Source: Pseudomonas sp.
Lineage (GTDB): Bacteria > Pseudomonadota > Gammaproteobacteria > Pseudomonadales > Pseudomonadaceae
DNA: 64,000 nucleotides
Assembly (NCBI RefSeq): GCF_030684895.1
Contig: NZ_JAUXXP010000090.1
Span: 62,001 to 126,000 of the forward strand
Direction: 5' to 3'
A program made the translations under genes and the position numbers. A model generated the notes under the pieces. The model was not told where the DNA came from and did not search any database. It was given only the letters and a program-made list of their open reading frames with translations. Shown here piece by piece: positions 59,090 through 64,000 of this stretch (position 1 is the stretch's first letter; each line of letters opens with the position of its first letter).

Positions 59090-61726
59090 ATGGCCCTCGA
59101 TATCCTGCATCTACGCCAGGAAGACTGGCGCGCGGAATTCGGCGTGGGCGATCTGCAGCGCGGCCAGGGTTATGCCGCGCAAGGCCGCAGCCGCCTGCTC
59201 AGCCTCAAGGACAGCACCCTGCTGGCCAGCTGCCGTGGCTCCGGTGCGCAAACCTATCAACAGCGCATCACCCTGCACCATTACGGCCAGGGCTGGGGCG
59301 TGACCGGCCATTGCAGCTGCCCAGTGGGCTTCAACTGCAAACACGTGGCCAGCGCCCTACTTACCCTGCAAACCCAGCAGGAACAAGGCGTCGACCTCTC
59401 GCCGCTGATCGTCAGCAGCCCGCAGGCCCGCGAAGAGTGCCTGGACAACCTGCAACCGGCCCCGGTGTTGAGCCTCGGCAGCCTGGTGCGCGTGCACTTT
59501 GATGCGCGCAAGGGCCGCATGCAGGAGCAAACCCAGCACCGCGCCGCATTGGCCTTCGATTACCAGGGCCACCTGGCATCTGGCAAACAGGGCAAAGACC
59601 TGCTGATCAAGCAGAGCGCCCAGCACAGCCTGCGCATCGTGCGTGACATCAGCGCTGAAACCCAGCTGCGCAAGCGCCTGGAGCAGACCGGCCTGCAAGT
59701 GGCGCTACGGCAGAGCGAAGCGCTACCGGAAAGCGCCGGCGAAGCCTACGAACAACCCACCGAGGCCGCCTGGCTGCAGTTTGTCCGTGAGCAATTGCCG
59801 CTGCTGCGCGAGGAAGGCTGGCAGATCCGCATGCAGCCGGACTTCCAGTTCAACCTGACACCGGTCGATGACTGGTACGCCGAAGTCGAAGAAGACCCCG
59901 AGCAGAACTGGTTCGACCTGGAGCTGGGTATCGAGGTCGAAGGCCAGCGCATCAGCCTGCTGCCGATTCTGCTGCAAGCCATCCGCCGCGCACCCTGGCT
60001 GCTCAATGGCGAAGCGCTGAACAAGCGCGATGACGATGAGGTGCTGCTGGTCAGCCTGCCGCACAACCACAAGCGCGTGGCCCTGCCGCTGGCGCGACTG
60101 AAACCGCTGCTGGCGACCCTGGGCGAGCTGTTTGTGCGCGAGCCGGGCGAATCCAACCAGCGCCTGCGCCTGTCACGTCTGGATGCCGCGCGCCTCAATC
60201 ACCTGCAAGAAGGGCCGGCAATCAGCTGGCAAGGCGGCGACCAGCTGCGCGACTTCGCCGAACGCCTACAGCGCCTGGACAGCGCCACCTTACAGCCTCC
60301 TGCTGGCCTGCAAGCCGAGCTACGGCCCTATCAGCTGCAAGGCCTGGCCTGGATGCAGGGGTTGGCCGAGCTGGGAGTCGGCGGCCTGCTGGCCGATGAC
60401 ATGGGCCTGGGCAAAACCCTACAGACCCTCGGCCATATCCTCTGCGAGTTCAACGCCGGGCGTTTGCAGCAGCCGGCGCTGATCGTTATGCCCACCAGCC
60501 TGATTCCCAACTGGCAGGATGAAGCCGCGCGCTTCACCCCGCAGCTCAAGGTGCTGGCGCTGCACGGGCCGAAACGCCGCGCGCTGTTCAAGCAGATCGA
60601 CGAGCAGCAGATCATCCTTACCACCTACGCCCTGCTGCCGCGCGATCTCAAGGCATTGAGCGCCTACCGCTACCGCCTGCTGATTCTCGACGAAGCGCAG
60701 AACATCAAGAACCCACGCAGCAAGGCCGCCGTCGCTGCCTCACAACTGCAGGCCGGACAACGCCTGTGCCTGACCGGCACGCCGCTGGAGAATCACCTGG
60801 GCGAATTGTGGTCGCTGTTCAACTTCCTCATGCCTGGCTGGCTGGGTGACAGCAAGAGTTTTACCCGCGACTACCGCACGCCGATTGAAAAGAACGCCAA
60901 CCAGCAGCGCCTGACCCACCTGACCGGGCGAATCAAGCCGTTTATCCTGCGCCGTACCAAGGAGCAGGTGGCCAGCGAGCTGCCGCCGAAAACCGAAATC
61001 ACCCACTGGGTCGAACTCAGCGCGGCGCAGCGCGACCGCTACGAAACCCTGCGCCTGGCCATGGACCAGAAGGTCCGCGCAGAGATTGCCCGCCAAGGCT
61101 TGGCCCGTAGCCAGATCGTGATTCTCGAAGCGCTGCTGCGCCTGCGCCAGGCCTGCTGCGACCTGCGTCTGCTCGGCGATGAAGGCGACAGCAGCCTGAC
61201 CAGCGCGGATTCCGGCAAGCTCAGCGGCCTGCTGGAAATGCTTGAAGAGTTGTTTGCCGAAGGTCGGCGGGTGCTGCTGTTCTCGCAGTTCACCTCGATG
61301 CTGGCGCTGATCGAAGCCGAATTGAAGGCGCGCAACATTCCCTACGCCAAGCTCACCGGCAGCACCCAGGACCGGCGCACCCCGGTGCAGCAGTTCCAGG
61401 CTGGCGAACTGCCGATCTTCCTGATCAGCCTGAAAGCCGGTGGCTCGGGCCTGAACCTGACTGCGGCCGATACCGTGATCCACTTCGACCCCTGGTGGAA
61501 CCCGGCCGCCGAAGCCCAGGCCAGCGACCGCGCCTATCGCATCGGCCAGGATAAGCCGGTGTTCGTCTACAAGCTGATCGCCCGTGGCAGCGTCGAAGAG
61601 AAGATCCAGCAGCTGCAGCAGGCCAAAGCCAACCTGGCCCGCGGCGTACTGGAAGGCGGCAGCCAGACCCAGCTGCAGCTCAGCGAAGACGACCTGCAGG
61701 CGCTGTTTGCGCCGTTAAGCGATTGA
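59090..61726 (+). CDS. SWIM-zinc-finger SNF2-family helicase
   Basis: A protein of about 878 residues. A SWIM motif, CSCPVGFNCKH (near residue 75), is followed by a region with acidic patches, then a SNF2/RapA-type ATPase: Walker A ADDMGLGKTLQTL (near 435), DEAQ box LILDEAQNIKNP (near 532), LTGTPLENHLGELWSLFNF, and the helicase C motifs LISLKAGGSGLNLTAADTVIHFDPWWNPAAE and DRAYRIGQ. A DNA or RNA polymerase remodelling role is likely but unproven. The start is uncertain: GTG at 59015 would add 25 residues, and no strong ribosome site is seen. Confidence 0.9.
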   Translation: MALDILHLRQEDWRAEFGVGDLQRGQGYAAQGRSRLLSLKDSTLLASCRGSGAQTYQQRITLHHYGQGWGVTGHCSCPVGFNCKHVASALLTLQTQQEQGVDLSPLIVSSPQAREECLDNLQPAPVLSLGSLVRVHFDARKGRMQEQTQHRAALAFDYQGHLASGKQGKDLLIKQSAQHSLRIVRDISAETQLRKRLEQTGLQVALRQSEALPESAGEAYEQPTEAAWLQFVREQLPLLREEGWQIRMQPDFQFNLTPVDDWYAEVEEDPEQNWFDLELGIEVEGQRISLLPILLQAIRRAPWLLNGEALNKRDDDEVLLVSLPHNHKRVALPLARLKPLLATLGELFVREPGESNQRLRLSRLDAARLNHLQEGPAISWQGGDQLRDFAERLQRLDSATLQPPAGLQAELRPYQLQGLAWMQGLAELGVGGLLADDMGLGKTLQTLGHILCEFNAGRLQQPALIVMPTSLIPNWQDEAARFTPQLKVLALHGPKRRALFKQIDEQQIILTTYALLPRDLKALSAYRYRLLILDEAQNIKNPRSKAAVAASQLQAGQRLCLTGTPLENHLGELWSLFNFLMPGWLGDSKSFTRDYRTPIEKNANQQRLTHLTGRIKPFILRRTKEQVASELPPKTEITHWVELSAAQRDRYETLRLAMDQKVRAEIARQGLARSQIVILEALLRLRQACCDLRLLGDEGDSSLTSADSGKLSGLLEMLEELFAEGRRVLLFSQFTSMLALIEAELKARNIPYAKLTGSTQDRRTPVQQFQAGELPIFLISLKAGGSGLNLTAADTVIHFDPWWNPAAEAQASDRAYRIGQDKPVFVYKLIARGSVEEKIQQLQQAKANLARGVLEGGSQTQLQLSEDDLQALFAPLSD

Positions 61727-61733
61727 GTCGGTT

Positions 61734-62240
61734 TCAATCATCACTCTGGGTATCGTCTTTCTCAGCCGCATCATCGGCCGAATTGCGTTGGCGCCGTTGA
61801 CCATCGGCCTGCACCGCAGGAAAGCGTGACGAGGCATAGCGCACCACAAAAATCGCCAGCGCCAGCAGCAGAATCGCCCCGGAGACCATCACCACGCCCA
61901 TGTCGGGTTTATGGTTGTGCGAAATGTCGGAAATCATCAGGCGGGTCAGCGCGGTAATCGCCACATAGATCATGAAGCGGATCGGCATGTGGTTGGTCTT
62001 GAAATAGATCCCCACCATCGCCGCCAATTCCAGGTAGATAAACAGCAACAGGATGTCATCGACGGTGATATGGCCCTTCTCCAGCATGCCAAGAAAAGCC
62101 ATGATCGCGGCCCAGGCGGTGATGGCGCCGATGGCGAACAGCGCCAGGTAGTGGAACGCCTCCATCAACAGATTGCCCAGCGATTCCGCCAGCCCATGCA
62201 TGCGCTCGCGCATCAGCTCGGCCCAGTTTGGTTTACCCAT
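61734..62240 (-). CDS. psiE: PsiE-family membrane protein
   Basis: A 168-residue protein with four membrane segments (near residues 26-48, 60-80, 86-104 and 114-132) and the family pattern ILLLFIYLELAAMVGIYFKTNHMPIRFMIYVAITALTR. PsiE was named from phosphate-starvation induction in E. coli; its function is unknown. The tail is acidic and disordered. ATG at 62240 has AGGAG just upstream. It is convergent with the helicase gene, with only 7 bases between stops and no terminator visible. Confidence 0.9.
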   Translation of the reverse strand: MGKPNWAELMRERMHGLAESLGNLLMEAFHYLALFAIGAITAWAAIMAFLGMLEKGHITVDDILLLFIYLELAAMVGIYFKTNHMPIRFMIYVAITALTRLMISDISHNHKPDMGVVMVSGAILLLALAIFVVRYASSRFPAVQADGQRRQRNSADDAAEKDDTQSDD

Positions 62241-62452
62241 AAAAGCTCCTAATAGATCGAAAATGACGACAGCACCGCGCGTCATCATCTAACAGTGTCA
62301 GTAGAAGAAGCTTGCGGCGGGCGAAAAAGCACCTGCAACCGCCGCGCCATGCTGGCGGCTGGCTGTTGCAGCCTGAAGAATCGGCTATGGTGTTAGCCGG
62401 CATGGCAATTGCTGCTGGCCAAATGCAGGCGAGTTCTTTATGCTCGCAACCA

Positions 62453-62468
62453 CTGTACAAATAAACAG
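62453..62468. promoter_or_regulatory. LexA box upstream of yebG
   Basis: CTGTACAAATAAACAG fits CTGT-N8-ACAG exactly and lies 40 bases before the gene, as expected for a DNA-damage-inducible promoter. Confidence 0.9.
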
Positions 62469-62508
62469 TTTATTGCAACCTATCAGCGTGAAGGCGTAGA
62501 GGTGATGA

Positions 62509-62769
62509 ATGGCCGTCGAAGTGGTGTACCGCAGCAGCCGGGATTTGGAGCGTTTATTCATGGATAAAGCCGAAGCCGACCGTCATGACAAAATGCTCGA
62601 ACTGGCCGAGCTGCTCACCGAGGTGCTGCAAAAAGCCGTGCCATCGCTGAATGAAGCCCAGGGTGAAGAGCTGGGGATTTATATGGCGAAGAACCGTGAC
62701 ATCTTCGCCAAGGCGTTCAAGAACCAGCCGGATGCCTTGAGTGAACTGAGCGAACCCGCTGCCGAGTAA
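62509..62769 (+). CDS. yebG: DNA-damage-inducible protein YebG
   Basis: An 86-residue protein with the family opening MAVEVVYRSSRDLERLFMDKAEADRHDKMLELAELL, similar in length and plan to E. coli YebG, a LexA-controlled protein of unknown function. It is mainly helical and acidic at the end. A LexA box and a following terminator frame it as a single-gene unit. No other domain is visible. Confidence 0.92.
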   Translation: MAVEVVYRSSRDLERLFMDKAEADRHDKMLELAELLTEVLQKAVPSLNEAQGEELGIYMAKNRDIFAKAFKNQPDALSELSEPAAE

Positions 62770-62786
62770 CCCCGGCAGCGATAAAC

Positions 62787-62814
62787 AAAACCCCAGTCAG
62801 TGACTGGGGTTTTG
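62787..62814. terminator. Rho-independent terminator after yebG
   Basis: ACCCCAGTC-AGT-GACTGGGGT with flanking AAA and TTT forms a strong, bidirectional hairpin directly after yebG. Confidence 0.9.
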
Positions 62815-62838
62815 TGTTTCTAGCCAATATCAACTGCG

Positions 62839-62903
62839 CTGTGGGAGGCGCTTTAGCGGCGAGCTTTTAATTGCTGATGTCGCGGCTAAAGCCCCTCCCA
62901 CAG
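62839..62903. repeat. REP element CTGTGGGAGG-GCTTTAGC type
   Basis: CTGTGGGAGGCGCTTTAGC (62839-62857) is the inverted copy, with one mismatch, of GCTAAAGCCCCTCCCACAG (62885-62903). It matches a well-known Pseudomonas REP family and lies between convergent genes. Confidence 0.9.
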
Positions 62904-62932
62904 AGGTGGGCCCGCCCCTTCTCAGCGCCCAT

Positions 62933-63952
62933 TCAGCCATATAACAAGCGCTCAGCAATCGCATCGGCAACCCGCGCTGGCGAGCGCTTATCGGCCTGGG
63001 CATGGCCGAATATCTCGGTCAGTCGTCGGCTGATCTGCGTCAGGTGCGCGGTGATCGCCGGCAGCGATTCGCCCTGATGCTTCAGCGCCACGTAGATCAG
63101 GCCGCCGGCATTGATCACATAATCCGGCGCATAGAGAATCCCCCGCGCCTGCAGGCTGTCGGAGATATCGGCACTGGCCAGCTGATTGTTTGCCGCCCCC
63201 GCCACCGCCGAGCAGCGCAGCTGGCCAACTGTTGTGTGGTTCAGCACGCCGCCCAGCCCGCACGGCGCGAGGATGTCGCAGGGAGTGGCGAGCAAGGCCT
63301 CGCTGGCCACCGGCCGCGCGCCAAGTTGTTCAACCGCTAGTTGCACGCGGCCGTGGTCCAGATCGCTGACCAGCAGTTCGGCGCCCGCAGCATGCAGTTG
63401 CTCGGCCAGCGCATAACCGACATTGCCCAGGCCCTGAATCGCCACCCGCAAGCCTTCCAGGTTGTCACTGCCAAGGCGCGCCAGGGCGGTGGCGCGAATA
63501 CCGGTGAACACCCCCAGCGCCGTGTGCGGGGACGGGTCACCCTCGGCCGTGGTACTGGTGACATGCTGGGTGTACTGGGCGATGCAGTCCATATCGACAC
63601 TGGAGGTGCCGCTGTCCATGGCGGTGATGTAGTGGCCGTTCAGCGTTTCGATAAAGCGCCCGAAAGCTTCAAACAGTGCGCCACGATTCTCGACATGCGC
63701 CGGACGAATAATCACCGCCTTGCCGCCGCCCTGTTGCAGGCCGGCCAGCGCCGCCTTGTAGCTCATGCCTTTGGCCAGGCGCAGCAAATCCTCAATCGCG
63801 CTTTGGCTGTTGGCGTAGGGTAGGTAACGGCAGCCGCCCAGCGCAGGGCCCAAGCGACTGTTGTGGATGGCGATAATGGCCTGCAGGCCAGTCAGCGGGT
63901 CCACGGCGAAGTGCAACGACTCCAGCCGGGCGGTTTCCATCATGGCGAACAT
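62933..63952 (-). CDS. Glu/Leu/Phe/Val-family dehydrogenase
   Basis: A 339-residue amino-acid dehydrogenase. The substrate region holds NSRLGPALGGCRYLPY, then GMSYKAALAGLQQGGGKAVI with the catalytic lysine near residue 80, and the Rossmann motif GLGNVGYALAEQL is near 180. It resembles leucine/valine dehydrogenases, which deaminate branched-chain amino acids with NAD. ATG at 63952 has GGGAG 8 bases upstream; a GTG at 63977-63979 is an alternative. The stop is 30 bases from a REP element. Substrate preference is not certain. Confidence 0.92.
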   Translation of the reverse strand: MFAMMETARLESLHFAVDPLTGLQAIIAIHNSRLGPALGGCRYLPYANSQSAIEDLLRLAKGMSYKAALAGLQQGGGKAVIIRPAHVENRGALFEAFGRFIETLNGHYITAMDSGTSSVDMDCIAQYTQHVTSTTAEGDPSPHTALGVFTGIRATALARLGSDNLEGLRVAIQGLGNVGYALAEQLHAAGAELLVSDLDHGRVQLAVEQLGARPVASEALLATPCDILAPCGLGGVLNHTTVGQLRCSAVAGAANNQLASADISDSLQARGILYAPDYVINAGGLIYVALKHQGESLPAITAHLTQISRRLTEIFGHAQADKRSPARVADAIAERLLYG

Positions 63953-64000
63953 GCTGTGGCTCCCGTACTGATTTGCCACTCAGTATAGGCAGTGGCGCTG

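Overview
The window reads as a chromosomal segment of a Pseudomonas species (sensu lato). It is GC-rich and densely coding, and it carries the complete twelve-gene alginate operon in the order known from P. aeruginosa. It also has Pseudomonas-type dispersed palindromic repeats, CTGT-N8-ACAG LexA boxes at polB and yebG, and best-recognised protein families typical of the genus. I saw no rRNA, tRNA, CRISPR array, prophage or complete insertion sequence. Only the first gene is cut by a window edge; the last gene starts just inside the right edge.

Layout. 0-1.4 kb: two convergent AraC regulators, the first truncated. 1.5-4.0 kb: a divergent cluster with a MarR regulator bearing a cysteine-rich tail plus a MOSC protein on one side, and a thioredoxin-fold protein, a DUF2024 protein and a Rof antiterminator on the other. 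A near-perfect palindrome lies between the two sides. 4.0-7.2 kb: a hypothetical protein and two translationally coupled PDZ lipoproteins. 7.5-11.1 kb: a three-gene unit (DUF2271 protein with a flavinylation motif, PepSY-flavodoxin reductase, ApbE) preceded by a TTAAG-N6-TTAAG box. 11.2-16.9 kb: a LysR gene divergent from aldehyde dehydrogenase, APC permease and class III aminotransferase genes, which looks like amine or polyamine catabolism. Four phased 12-bp palindromes precede the dehydrogenase. 17-24.6 kb: diguanylate cyclase, amino-acid binding protein, moaCDE, PIN-PhoH ATPase, DmeF-type metal efflux, YaaA.

24.6-41.4 kb: a long leader and then algD-alg8-alg44-algK-algE-algG-algX-algL-algI-algJ-algF-algA. 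AlgA and AlgD supply GDP-mannuronate; Alg8/Alg44 polymerise it under c-di-GMP control; AlgK/AlgE export it; AlgG epimerises, AlgL cleaves, and AlgI/J/F/X acetylate.

41.5-50.3 kb: small membrane proteins, an SDR, a YefM-YoeB toxin-antitoxin pair with its palindromic operator, RlhA, a nested-palindrome element, SOS-controlled polB, and an AAA ATPase flanked by repeats. 50.3-57 kb: an EamA exporter and an arsenic-resistance island. The island has an ArsC-ArsR fusion, ArsH, a YnfA-family protein and the GAPDH-ArsJ pair on one strand, with divergent ACR3. 57-64 kb: periplasmic binding protein, AraC regulator, SWIM-SNF2 helicase, PsiE, SOS-controlled YebG, and a Glu/Leu/Phe/Val dehydrogenase. The points that most deserve a second look are the Cys-rich MarR divergon, the flavinylated DUF2271 module, the 21-bp-phased palindrome array, the nested palindromic element at 46.1-46.4 kb, and the two stop codons supplied by repeat elements.
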